Of a DNA stretch of 61,516 bases, positions 5,924-14,169 are shown one piece after another; within the stretch, counting starts at the first letter, position 1; every line of letters starts with the position of its first letter. The DNA is from Clostridia bacterium (GTDB taxonomy: Bacteria; Bacillota; Clostridia; Oscillospirales; CAG-272): contig JAFYPF010000019.1 of the NCBI GenBank assembly GCA_017547655.1, forward strand, positions 1-61,516, read 5' to 3'. The position numbers and the translations under genes are program-made. The notes beneath the pieces are model-generated. The model saw only the letters and a list, made by a program, of their open reading frames with translations, did not search any database and was not told the DNA's origin.

Positions 5924-6601
5924 ATGGAAATTATAAAGGTCATATTAACAGCACTATTATCGGTAATATCGCTTTTTATCATCACAAAAATTATGGGGCA
6001 TAAGCAAATAGCGCAATTGGATTTTTTCGATTATATAAGCGGTATAACAATCGGCTCGATTGGCGCGGAGCTTTCAACGGAATTGGAAAAAACGTATAAG
6101 CCGTTAATCGCTTTAGCCGTCTACGGAAGCGCATCTTTTTTTCTTAACTTGCTTTCACATAAGCTTCCGCAAACACGAAAATATATTAACGGTACGCCAA
6201 CCATTCTTCTTAATAACGGCAAATTATATCGACAAAACCTCAAAAAAGCCAAGCTTGACCTATCGGAATTTACACTTCTTTGTCGAGAGCAAGGATATTT
6301 TGACCTTGACGAGGTACAAACCGCCATATTTGAACACAACGGAAAAGTTTCAATTTTGCCAAAAGCAGCCAAGCGCCCTGCCACACCTGAAGATATGAAC
6401 ATTACAGCAAAAGCAACTCATATCGGTGTTGAAGTAATAATGGACGGACGAATTATGGGCGAAAATCTTTTGCGTATGGGCAAAAATGGAAATTGGCTTG
6501 AAAAAGAACTAAAAAAACAAGGTTTTAAAAACGCTAACGAGGTATTTCTCGGAATATATCGAGCCGAAGAAGACAAACTAACACTGTATCGCGGAGAGTA
6601 G
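5924..6601 (+). CDS. DUF421 (YetF-like) membrane protein
   Basis: A 225-residue protein with two to three N-terminal membrane helices (about 5-25, 35-55 with the IGSIGAE turn, 62-80), then a soluble C-terminal domain with the DUF421 motif NGTPTILLNNGKLYRQNL and the strand LREQGYFDLDEVQTAIFEHNGKVSIL. This is the standard YetF/YrbG order and length. The family is membrane-bound and implicated in spore or envelope physiology in Bacillus, but its biochemical role is not known. GAGGAC precedes the ATG. Confidence 0.85.
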   Translation: MEIIKVILTALLSVISLFIITKIMGHKQIAQLDFFDYISGITIGSIGAELSTELEKTYKPLIALAVYGSASFFLNLLSHKLPQTRKYINGTPTILLNNGKLYRQNLKKAKLDLSEFTLLCREQGYFDLDEVQTAIFEHNGKVSILPKAAKRPATPEDMNITAKATHIGVEVIMDGRIMGENLLRMGKNGNWLEKELKKQGFKNANEVFLGIYRAEEDKLTLYRGE

Positions 6602-6645
6602 AGAATGCATATACTGCTACTGTAACTATGTCAGGAGGTACACTC

Positions 6646-7074
6646 ATGCGAAACTGCAAACACAGAAATCATCCGGAAATACGCGACTATGGTGGCGAGC
6701 CGTTTGTTTTCAACATTAACCACGCAACTAATATGAATCAAAACTTCCGCACTACACTTTGGACAGGGCAAGATTTGCAATTAACTTTGATGAGCATTCC
6801 CGTAAAAAGTGACATCGGTGTAGAAATGCACCCCGACGTCGATCAATTTTTGTGTATCGAAAGCGGACACGCAAAGGTATTTATGGGCAGTTATCAATGC
6901 GCCCTACGTGAGGTCGGAAACGTAAATGAAAATTATGCCATACTTATTCCCGCAGGTACGTGGCACAATATAGTGAACATAGGAAACCGTCCGCTAAAAA
7001 TTTACTCAATTTACGCTCCGTCACAACATCCGTTCGGTACAGTCCATAAAACCAAAAAAGACGCTGAACATTAA
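6646..7074 (+). CDS. Cupin-domain protein
   Basis: A 142-residue single-domain cupin. The two conserved motifs are visible: the first around EMHPDVDQFLCIESGHAKVFM (metal-binding H and E) and the second around YAILIPAGTWHNIVNIGNRPLKIYSIY. Start was placed at 6646 because AGGAGG lies 7 nt upstream; an in-frame ATG at 6628 has no site. It follows the DUF421 gene by 44 nt and may be co-transcribed. Similar small cupins act as mannose-6-phosphate isomerase-like or sensor proteins; no specific reaction can be given. Confidence 0.82.
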   Translation: MRNCKHRNHPEIRDYGGEPFVFNINHATNMNQNFRTTLWTGQDLQLTLMSIPVKSDIGVEMHPDVDQFLCIESGHAKVFMGSYQCALREVGNVNENYAILIPAGTWHNIVNIGNRPLKIYSIYAPSQHPFGTVHKTKKDAEH

Positions 7075-7081
7075 AACACAA

Positions 7082-7115
7082 AAAGCTCCGAGTATTAAAC
7101 TCGGAGCTTTCTTAT
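7082..7115. terminator. Bidirectional intrinsic terminator between cupin and galT
   Basis: AAAGCTCCGAGT/ACTCGGAGCTTT, 12-bp stem with a 5-nt loop, flanked by A-rich and T-rich tracts. It serves the convergent cupin and galT genes. Confidence 0.85.
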
Positions 7116-7128
7116 AATATTTTTTACT

Positions 7129-8622
7129 TTAATTCAATGAATTTACAAAACGCATAAATGCTTTTTTGCCGTCTTCATCCCTCTTGAATACGCCCGCATC
7201 CAAAAGAACCTGTCTAAACACTTCGCCTACCTCTTGCTCGATAATATGCTTCGCATTTTCTGCGCAGAACTCGGGATGTCTTTCAAGAACCTCTTTTGCC
7301 CACTCTGCGTGTTGAGCGAGTTCGGGAGTTGCATTCAATTCTTCGCCGTCTAACATCGCCTTTTCAAGCATAACAAGCTCTTTTGACAATCTTGAGGGAA
7401 GTACCGCAAGTCCCATAACCTCGATAAGTCCGATATTCTCTTTCTTTATATGGTGAAGCTTGGAATTCGGGTGATACAAACCGAAAGGCCTTTCTTCAGT
7501 CGTAAGGTTGTTTCTCAAAACGAGGTCACATTCATACATATCCCCATGCTTTCTCGCAATAGGAGTAATAGTATTGTGCGGCGTCCCCTCCGTTTCGGCA
7601 AAAATAACCGCATCGGCATCACTGTATTTTCTCCAGTTTACAAGCACGTAGTTACAACATTCCGAAAGCTGTTTTCTGTCTTTCGATGCAAGTCTAATAA
7701 CCGACATCGGCCATTTTACGATACCTGCTTCAACCTCGGGATAGCCGTTTATCTTAAACTCAGTCTCAATAGGAGACGTTTCCATAGCAAAAGTATATTT
7801 ACCGCCCTGGAAATGTTCGTGGCTTAAAATCGAACCTCCAACTATAGGCAAATCCGCATTTGAGCCTACAAAATAGTGGGGCAAATAGTCAATTATATCA
7901 AACAGCTTTTCAAAAACTGTTTCATCAATAACCATAGGAATATGCTCGTTGTTAAATACGATGCAATGCTCGTTATAGTAACCGTAAGGGGAATACTGCA
8001 ACTGCCAATCGCTACCGTCAACGGTAATACTAATAGGTCTTAAGTTCTGTCTTGCGGGATGATTAACTCTGCCTGCATATCCTGCATTCTCTGCGCAGAG
8101 CTGACACTTAGGATAACTTGCGGATTTCTGAAGCTTTGCCGCCGCAATATCCCTCGGGTCTTTTTCGGGCTTCGAGCAGTTTATGGTTATATCAAGCGTA
8201 CCGAATTCACAGTCATAAGTCCATTTCAAGTCTTTTGCTATTCTGCCCGCGCGTACATAGTTAAGCTTCTTGCTAAAATCAAAATACCACTCTGTAGCCT
8301 CTTTGGGAGACTTCTCATATCTCGCTTTGAACTCTCTGTTAACCTCTCTCGGCATTGGAGTAAACACGCCCATAAGCTTCGTATCAAAAAGATCTCTCGA
8401 ATTAGCCGTATCTTCAATTACACCCTTTTCTGCGGCATAATCAATAATCGACTTCAATATTTCGTCTATATCGTCTGCATTTTCATTCCCCTTACACTCC
8501 TGCCAGTCGTCAAGCTTCAAAACATCGAGTAAAAGGTTTCTTACTACAAACTCGTCCTCTGCGGCGATTAAACCATTCTTCTTGCCATAATCTATCAGCG
8601 TCTGCACATTTTCGTAAATCAT
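7129..8622 (-). CDS. galT: Galactose-1-phosphate uridylyltransferase, class II
   Basis: A 497-residue enzyme of the large Firmicutes (class II) GalT family. Diagnostic pieces are the N-terminal MIYENVQTLIDYGKKNGLI helix, CQLCAENAGYAGR (cysteine pair), the SYNEHC-type segment YYNEHCIVFNNEHIPM, and VGSNADLPIVGGSILSHEHFQGG, which contains the active HxH motif (HEH). It transfers UMP between UDP-glucose and galactose-1-phosphate in the Leloir pathway. The start at 8622 is preceded by GGAAG. An AraC regulator is divergent and shares the intergenic region, and a GH2 beta-galactosidase-like gene lies elsewhere in the window, consistent with galactoside use. Confidence 0.93.
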   Translation of the reverse strand: MIYENVQTLIDYGKKNGLIAAEDEFVVRNLLLDVLKLDDWQECKGNENADDIDEILKSIIDYAAEKGVIEDTANSRDLFDTKLMGVFTPMPREVNREFKARYEKSPKEATEWYFDFSKKLNYVRAGRIAKDLKWTYDCEFGTLDITINCSKPEKDPRDIAAAKLQKSASYPKCQLCAENAGYAGRVNHPARQNLRPISITVDGSDWQLQYSPYGYYNEHCIVFNNEHIPMVIDETVFEKLFDIIDYLPHYFVGSNADLPIVGGSILSHEHFQGGKYTFAMETSPIETEFKINGYPEVEAGIVKWPMSVIRLASKDRKQLSECCNYVLVNWRKYSDADAVIFAETEGTPHNTITPIARKHGDMYECDLVLRNNLTTEERPFGLYHPNSKLHHIKKENIGLIEVMGLAVLPSRLSKELVMLEKAMLDGEELNATPELAQHAEWAKEVLERHPEFCAENAKHIIEQEVGEVFRQVLLDAGVFKRDEDGKKAFMRFVNSLN

Positions 8623-8733
8623 ATAATCGCTCTTCCTTCTCTAAATATATTAAACTAACTATATTTTACCATACCGTTTGACTGTACAAAATAAACATTA
8701 TTTAAGTAAATATGCACAAAATTAAATTTATGC

Positions 8734-8762
8734 TTGAAAAATCCGTCGAAATCATATATAAT
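8734..8762 (+). promoter_or_regulatory. Promoter of the araC-like gene
   Basis: TTGAAA, 17-nt spacer, TATAAT, 31 bp before the ATG at 8793. It lies in the divergent galT/araC intergenic region. Confidence 0.7.
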
Positions 8763-8792
8763 ATTATACAACGTCACCCACGGAGGTATATT

Positions 8793-9644
8793 ATGTTTGC
8801 AAACGCCGCATATCTTGGTTTCCCGAGTGAAGACATCGTAGTTACTAACTGTCCGTTACTGGTTACGGCAGCAGGAAACTACCGTATGCACAAAAGTTAC
8901 GTATACGAAACAGACCGTCCGTCGGGACGCGGAGACTATCAATTATATTACGTAGCGTCGGGAAAAGCTCACTTCTTCTTTGGCGGTAAAGAAAAAATAA
9001 TATCTAAAGGCACAGTCGTACTTTTCCGTCCCGGCGATGCTCAAAAATATGCCATTTATGCATTGGACAAACCCGAAACATATTGGGTTCATTTTACGGG
9101 TAATGATGTAGAAAGTTTGCTTGACTATTACCAATTCGAAAAAGGACAAAATCTGTTTTATGCAGGAAACACACAAGATTATCAATACATATTCGGTCAA
9201 ATGATACGAGAGCTTCAACTACGCCGAGCAAACTTTGAAGACCTTCTCTCGCTCAACATCAGAACGCTTTTGCTTATGATAAACAGACATCTTACCGAAA
9301 GCAAAACAGCAGGCTCTCAAGTCCTTGACGAAATAGAAAAATCCATACACTATTTTAACGAAAACTACAATAAGCAAATAATCATCGAAGACTATGCAGA
9401 ACAGCATCTTATGACGCCTTGTTGGTTTATACAAAACTTTAAGCAGCTTACAAAAACAACTCCTATGCAATATATAGTTAATCTCCGATTAACCAACGCT
9501 ATGAATATGCTTGAAAACAAGAACTATAATATTGCTCAAATCTCCTCGGCTGTAGGCTACGACAATCCTCTCTATTTCAGCCGACTTTTCAAAAAACACA
9601 CGGGGATTTCCCCCTCCGAATACAGAAAGAAACTAAAACAATAG
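8793..9644 (+). CDS. AraC-family transcriptional regulator
   Basis: A 283-residue regulator with an N-terminal cupin-like sensor domain (about 20-110; YQLYYVASGKAHFFFGGKE and GTVVLFRPGDAQKY) and a C-terminal double helix-turn-helix (about 180-283; YAEQHLMTPCWFIQNFKQ and ISSAVGYDNPLYFSRLFKKHTGISPSEYRK). The start at 8793 uses GGAGG; a longer upstream frame has no such site and overlaps the promoter. It is divergent from galT and so is a candidate activator of galactose or galactoside genes. Confidence 0.88.
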   Translation: MFANAAYLGFPSEDIVVTNCPLLVTAAGNYRMHKSYVYETDRPSGRGDYQLYYVASGKAHFFFGGKEKIISKGTVVLFRPGDAQKYAIYALDKPETYWVHFTGNDVESLLDYYQFEKGQNLFYAGNTQDYQYIFGQMIRELQLRRANFEDLLSLNIRTLLLMINRHLTESKTAGSQVLDEIEKSIHYFNENYNKQIIIEDYAEQHLMTPCWFIQNFKQLTKTTPMQYIVNLRLTNAMNMLENKNYNIAQISSAVGYDNPLYFSRLFKKHTGISPSEYRKKLKQ

Positions 9645-9676
9645 AGTGCGTGTGGATAACCCACCCGCACTCTATT
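9640..9676. terminator. Bidirectional terminator after the araC-like gene
   Basis: AATAGAGTGCG/CGCACTCTATT stem with an inner GTGG/CCAC. It overlaps the stop codon of the regulator and faces the end of the convergent ABC permease gene. Confidence 0.75.
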
Positions 9677-9677
9677 G

Positions 9678-10463
9678 TTATGATATATCTTTTTTACTAT
9701 ACTTATAAAAGCCTATAATCAAACTCACAGCACCTATTGCTAAACCTGTGGCAAGATACTCCCATTTCAGCGAATTGTCGCTTATAATCTGTGCGCTGTC
9801 GGCATATCCAAAAGGGGTTATATATTTCAAGAACTTCGCCTCTTCGGTAAGGTTTGAAATAATATTCGCAAAGTAAAGCAACATCGCAAGTCCCAGTCCT
9901 ATACCGAGTCCGTTACCTTTCAAGAAAGCGGATATTCCAAAAGTAATCATTCCGATTTCAAGTTGAAGCAATAGATATGACAAGAATATCAAAACAATCT
10001 TGCCTATCTCGACTTCAACGTCAATTACGGTTATACATAATACAGCCGTACACACTACAACCAAATTCAGCAATACTATCTGGCAGAAAACAGATAAAAG
10101 CTTTTGCAGAGTTATTTTTATTCTTGAAACAGGGTGAGAAAGCAAAAATTCAGCCGTTCTGTCCTTTTCTTCTTTAGCCAGAGCCGATATTCCCGCCAAT
10201 GCGGCAAACAATGCGCCCCCAAGTCCCAAAACGTTTCCGCACTCTATGCCGAAATAACCCATAAATTCGCCGAAATTCAGTTTATCCATACCGAATGCCG
10301 CCGTAAAACTTCCCATATCGGCAAACATATCGCTCATTTCAGCCATCTGCCCTTCCATTTCGGGATATATCATAACACTCACACAAAGCATAAATGCAAT
10401 TACTACAGACCATATAAGGAGTGAAAGTCTATTCTTCTTCATTTCGTGAAAAAACAAAGTCAT
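9678..10463 (-). CDS. ABC-2 type transporter permease
   Basis: A 261-residue protein with six predicted membrane helices in the ABC-2 arrangement: one near 13-32, then a loop with conserved KEEKDRTAEFLLSHPVSR (about 96-113), and helices from about 120 to 255. That loop is typical of permeases paired with YxlF/CcmA-like ATPases. It starts 3 nt after the ATPase gene, so the two form one exporter. Substrate unknown; linkage to an SdpI-like immunity protein suggests peptide or toxin tolerance, an inference from context. Confidence 0.87.
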   Translation of the reverse strand: MTLFFHEMKKNRLSLLIWSVVIAFMLCVSVMIYPEMEGQMAEMSDMFADMGSFTAAFGMDKLNFGEFMGYFGIECGNVLGLGGALFAALAGISALAKEEKDRTAEFLLSHPVSRIKITLQKLLSVFCQIVLLNLVVVCTAVLCITVIDVEVEIGKIVLIFLSYLLLQLEIGMITFGISAFLKGNGLGIGLGLAMLLYFANIISNLTEEAKFLKYITPFGYADSAQIISDNSLKWEYLATGLAIGAVSLIIGFYKYSKKDIS

Positions 10464-10466
10464 TTT

Positions 10467-11342
10467 TTAGTTTCCCTCCTTTGTATAGAAGTGCATAAAG
10501 CCCTCTTCCAAATCAATATCCGAAACAGTAAAGTCATCAAATTCGAGCTTACATAAAAGCGCTGTTAATTCTTTTGTATTTCCCTTATATAAAAAGCTGA
10601 CCACGTCATTTTCTTGCTTAAAATCAATAATATCAGCATTTAAAACAACGTCTTTTGCTCCACGTAACACAACACGCTTCAAATCTGCGTGTCCCAACTT
10701 TTCAATACTGTCGCACGCAAGAATCTTGCCCTCTCTGATAACTGCCGCCCTCTTGCAATATTTACCTATCTCCGAAAGCACGTGCGACGACAAAAATACC
10801 GTTGCGCCCTCTTGATTTCTCTTTGTCAATATTTCGTAAAATTCTTTTTGTATCAACGGGTCAAGTCCGCTTGTAGGCTCGTCGAGTATATAAAGCTTCG
10901 GCTTGTGCTGCAAAGCGCATACGATACCGAGCTTCTTGCGGTTACCTAAAGATAATTCGTTAACCTTTTTGTTTACGTCAAGCTCAAGCCTTGAACATAA
11001 CTCATCGGCTTCTTTTTTGCAATCTTTTCCGCGAAGACTCTCCGAAAGCTTTAAAATATCCTTTACTTTCATTCCGTTATAAAACATAGTCTCCGATGGC
11101 AAGTATCCGATGTCTGCCAATATCTCGGTTTTATCTTTTGCAATATCCTTGCCGAATATGGAAGCACTCCCCGCCGTTGCCGAAATAAGTCCCAAAAGTG
11201 TACGTATAGTAGTGCTTTTTCCTGCCCCGTTAGGACCTATGAAACCGAAAAACTCCCCTTCGTCAACCGTTAAATTTACGTTGGTTATTCCCCTTGATTT
11301 GCCGTAAAACTTCGTCAAATCATTGATTTCAATTGCTTTCAT
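10467..11342 (-). CDS. ABC transporter ATP-binding protein (CcmA-like)
   Basis: A 291-residue ATPase with Walker A GPNGAGKST (about 37-45), Q-loop region, signature LSLGNRKKLG (about 130), Walker B KLYILDEPTSGLDPL and the switch His in FLSSHVLSEI. The C-terminal 80 residues are the usual extension of drug- or bacteriocin-type exporters. Start was set at the ATG 11342, which has GGCGG 8 nt upstream, rather than the GTG three codons earlier. It overlaps the SdpI-like gene by 14 nt, showing translational coupling. Confidence 0.9.
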   Translation of the reverse strand: MKAIEINDLTKFYGKSRGITNVNLTVDEGEFFGFIGPNGAGKSTTIRTLLGLISATAGSASIFGKDIAKDKTEILADIGYLPSETMFYNGMKVKDILKLSESLRGKDCKKEADELCSRLELDVNKKVNELSLGNRKKLGIVCALQHKPKLYILDEPTSGLDPLIQKEFYEILTKRNQEGATVFLSSHVLSEIGKYCKRAAVIREGKILACDSIEKLGHADLKRVVLRGAKDVVLNADIIDFKQENDVVSFLYKGNTKELTALLCKLEFDDFTVSDIDLEEGFMHFYTKEGN

Positions 11343-12438
11343 TGATTTCACCGCCTATTTTTTCGGTTAGTTTTTCGTAAAATTCTTTTGTAATTTCGGT
11401 ATCTTTATTAGCAAACACAAGCACTTTCCCGTCTGATTCCACTATTACAAAGGCTTTGGCGTTATTGTAAGCAAATACCGTATACGTGCCGAATTCATCA
11501 TTCTTAAACAACCCGAGCGACAAAGTAGGGGAACCAAATCCGCTTATTCTTCTGCCTATATCAAAACTCTCTCTGTATTCAACGTTTTCAACAGCCGAGT
11601 ATTCTACGGTCAAATTACTCCAACCCGTTGCATTAACGGTAAATGATTCATCTCCGAATTCAGCCTCAAATCCGGCACCTGCAATAACGAAGTACAAAAC
11701 CGCAAAAAGTATTATTACACCCGCAATCGTTCCCTTTTTTGCATTCTTGTGCCACCTTTCTGCTTTTATAACAGGATGTCTGTCAGCTCTGCCCTCTTCC
11801 ACCTGCTTTTTATAATATAAGCCCGAATAAATAACGGGTACTAAAACCATAACCAATATAATGCCAAGCATTGCTATCATAGCCGCTTCAAAGGGCAAAA
11901 GGATACCGAACAAGATAACAATTCCGCCTATTACCCATAGTTTTCCAGCAACTCTGTGGGTTGCGTTCCAGTTTTCTTCGTTGGCAAGAGTCCATTTTAT
12001 TTTTATGCCCATTGTAAAACTCTGTCTGCACTTCGGAAGATAGTTTCCGATAACAATAAAAAGTAATCCAAAAAGAATCGAAACTGTTCCCGTCGGTTCA
12101 ATTTCCTTTCCCATTGCCGCCATATATATAATACCGTTTGCAAACAACGATATAATGGGTATTATCCAAAGAATAATATTTATAAGATTTTTGTTTTGGC
12201 TGTTGCCTCTCTTATCTTTTTCCGACATAAAAACACACAACCAATGAAAAGCGAGTAATATAATAGGCAAACCGAAGACAGTAAGCGCCTTACCGGAATA
12301 TCCGTCCGCTTCTTCGTTTACACCCCAATGTGTCGCAAAAGTTTCGGATAAGTCATTCCACTTTATTATCCCAAAAATCATCGGCAATAAAATCACTATT
12401 GACGTTATAATAAGCATTATTTTGTATCTCTTAATCAT
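11329..12438 (-). CDS. SdpI/DUF1648 family immunity-like membrane protein with PH-like C-terminus
   Basis: A 369-residue membrane protein. Helices at about 8-25 surround a DUF1648 motif (FATHWGVNEEADGYSGK); a central SdpI-like block follows (GNYLPKCRQSFTMGIKIKWTLANEENWNATHRVAGKLW, about 152-190), with further helices to about 255. A soluble beta-rich C-terminal domain (about 265-360) resembles a bacterial PH domain. SdpI in Bacillus confers immunity to the SDP toxin and sequesters the repressor SdpR. Here it overlaps an SdpR-like repressor gene by 8 nt and an ABC transporter follows, so autorepression relieved by membrane signalling is plausible. Confidence 0.87.
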   Translation of the reverse strand: MIKRYKIMLIITSIVILLPMIFGIIKWNDLSETFATHWGVNEEADGYSGKALTVFGLPIILLAFHWLCVFMSEKDKRGNSQNKNLINIILWIIPIISLFANGIIYMAAMGKEIEPTGTVSILFGLLFIVIGNYLPKCRQSFTMGIKIKWTLANEENWNATHRVAGKLWVIGGIVILFGILLPFEAAMIAMLGIILVMVLVPVIYSGLYYKKQVEEGRADRHPVIKAERWHKNAKKGTIAGVIILFAVLYFVIAGAGFEAEFGDESFTVNATGWSNLTVEYSAVENVEYRESFDIGRRISGFGSPTLSLGLFKNDEFGTYTVFAYNNAKAFVIVESDGKVLVFANKDTEITKEFYEKLTEKIGGEINESN

Positions 12439-12706
12439 TATTATCCACTCCCTTCAAATCTGTTATCCAAAGCATAACGTCCTCAAGAACCGAGGTGTTA
12501 AGTTCATAGAAAATATATTTTCCCTCTCGACAATCTCTTATCAAATCTGCATCTTTGAGAACCGAAAGATGCCTTGATATTGACGCGCCCGTTACATCAA
12601 AATTATCGACTATATCCCCCGCTGACATTCTTCCCTTTTTCAAAAGATTCAATATCTCTCGTCTTATCGGGTCGGAAAGTGCCTTCAGCGTGTTTTGTAT
12701 AGACAA
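12431..12706 (-). CDS. SdpR-like ArsR-family repressor
   Basis: A 91-residue winged-helix protein: LKALSDPIRREILNLLKKG, then MSAGDIVDNFDVTGASISRHLSVLKDADLI (recognition helix) and the wing CREGKYIFYELN. No metal-binding cysteine pair is present, which fits SdpR rather than a metal sensor. The start is a TTG at 12706 supported by AAAGGAGTG. It heads the operon repressor-SdpI-ATPase-permease. An 11-bp perfect palindrome lies on the transcription start of its promoter and is very likely its operator. Confidence 0.88.
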   Translation of the reverse strand: MSIQNTLKALSDPIRREILNLLKKGRMSAGDIVDNFDVTGASISRHLSVLKDADLIRDCREGKYIFYELNTSVLEDVMLWITDLKGVDNND

Positions 12707-12719
12707 ACCTTATCACTCC

Positions 12720-12776
12720 TTTAACATTTAACCTAAATGTTAAATATAGTATATCATATAAGCGGAACTCTGTCAA
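12720..12776 (-). promoter_or_regulatory. SdpR operon promoter with operator
   Basis: Minus-strand TTGACA (12771-12776), 17-nt spacer, TATACT (12748-12753). Immediately downstream is the perfect inverted repeat TTTAACATTTA-N3-TAAATGTTAAA (12720-12744), covering the likely transcription start. This is the expected architecture for ArsR-type autorepression. Confidence 0.8.
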
Positions 12777-12789
12777 GTCCCGCCTACAT

Positions 12790-13263
12790 TTAATTATCTC
12801 TTGAACATTTTTCGGCATCAATGGCAATTACAAGCATAAGAGCATACACCGCTTTTTCGGAATTAAGAACGTCAATTATATACGTATCAGTCCAATTAAA
12901 CAACTCTTTTGATACTGCTGCCACATGTTTTCCATTGCTGTCAATTATATTATAATCCCATTCAAATAAATTACCTTCAACGTGCCAACCATTGAAATCT
13001 ATATTATATTTGGGCCTAAAAAATGAAAACTCCTTTTTTATACTGCCAAGATATTTGTCTCCAATATATATTTCAAATGTCGGAAGAAATGAAAATAGCT
13101 TTTGCTTCACTGTCCCAACTTCAACTTCCGATGAATCAAATATTTTCAGACAATGCCCCCAAGAAAGCTGTCCTTTGACAGTATATAAAGTCGTTCCCGA
13201 TTCGCTGAACACGTCATAGCTGTCAAACCAAGAAAACATCTTTTGCTTAAATATCAGTTTCAT
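12790..13263 (-). CDS. LURP-one-related (YxjI-like) protein
   Basis: A 157-residue protein with the Tubby-like/LURP-one layout: repeated short beta strands with the pattern MKLIFKQKMFSWFDSYDVFSESG, LSWGHCLKIFDS, VGTVKQKLFSFLPTFEIYIG, KKEFSFFRPKYNIDFNGWHVEGN and VSKELFNWTDTYIIDV. It follows an ABC permease gene by 9 nt, so it is the last gene of the TetR-ABC operon. The family is soluble and thought to be a membrane-tethered phospholipid scramblase-like fold; no activity is established. Confidence 0.82.
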   Translation of the reverse strand: MKLIFKQKMFSWFDSYDVFSESGTTLYTVKGQLSWGHCLKIFDSSEVEVGTVKQKLFSFLPTFEIYIGDKYLGSIKKEFSFFRPKYNIDFNGWHVEGNLFEWDYNIIDSNGKHVAAVSKELFNWTDTYIIDVLNSEKAVYALMLVIAIDAEKCSRDN

Positions 13264-13272
13264 AATCTATCA

Positions 13273-14169
13273 TTATCCCTTTTTCTTATTCAAGACGTTC
13301 ATAGCTACGTATACGCCGATAAGCACTGCTATAGTACAAACAAGAACAGCATACATAACCCCGAGTTCAACCCTATTTCCAAAGAAATACAGATTGCAAT
13401 CAATGGCATCTTTCATTTGCGTTATTGCAAAATCGGGTACGCCATCGGCTTTCATTTCGGAAAAAACGCCCCTCATAGCCACGTTTCTGATAATAGACGT
13501 GCCGTACGTTCCGGGTAAAAATGATATAACCTTTTGCAACACCTCGGGAAACTGCGAAATAGGCATATACGCCCCACAAATAAAACCGTAACCCGAGCTT
13601 ATCATAGAGCCTACCGCAGATATTTGCCCTTGCGTTGACAAAAAGAAGTTAATTATACTTGACAAAGCCGTGCCGAACAACACAAGAAGAAACACGTCGA
13701 AAATAAGTACTATAACGTCTGACACAGATAAGTACCAACCTTGTACGGCAACGTACACAAGGCAAACCGCCGTTGTGGTAAAGCATATCAAAAGTGTGGA
13801 TATAAGCGTTGCAAAATAATAACTCAATGACAAAGCAGTTTTTTTCACGGGAGATATAGTAAAATCTCTTATACTTCCGTTCGCCTTATCCTGTACCATA
13901 AGCATATTCGAGCAAAATGCAACCGTTACGCAAGAAACTGCAAGTATTGAGGAAATAAGCTGACCGCTGACCGCTCCGTTCAGTAGCTTTTCCGCAAGCT
14001 CTACACCTTCGGGAAGTCCCATCACAAAGCTGTCACGGTATATCTTTCCCAAAAACACCGCATAAAGAACCAACAATATACAAGGGGTTATAAGAGATGT
14101 GAAAAACATACCCTTATCCTTGAAAAACAACTTGGTATTACGTCTTATTAAATAAAACAACGTATTCAT
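13273..14169 (-). CDS. ABC-2 type transporter permease
   Basis: A 298-residue permease of the DrrB/ABC2_membrane type. The N-terminal cytoplasmic piece LIRRNTKLFFKDKGMFFTSL is followed by six helices between about 25 and 285, a large external loop at about 50-80 (FVMGLPEGVELAEKLLNGAVSG) and the conserved ISSGYGFICGAYMPISQFPEVLQKVISFLPGTYG region (about 185-220). It overlaps the ATPase stop codon by 4 nt. Together with that ATPase and the TetR regulator it looks like a drug or lipid exporter. Confidence 0.88.
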   Translation of the reverse strand: MNTLFYLIRRNTKLFFKDKGMFFTSLITPCILLVLYAVFLGKIYRDSFVMGLPEGVELAEKLLNGAVSGQLISSILAVSCVTVAFCSNMLMVQDKANGSIRDFTISPVKKTALSLSYYFATLISTLLICFTTTAVCLVYVAVQGWYLSVSDVIVLIFDVFLLVLFGTALSSIINFFLSTQGQISAVGSMISSGYGFICGAYMPISQFPEVLQKVISFLPGTYGTSIIRNVAMRGVFSEMKADGVPDFAITQMKDAIDCNLYFFGNRVELGVMYAVLVCTIAVLIGVYVAMNVLNKKKG

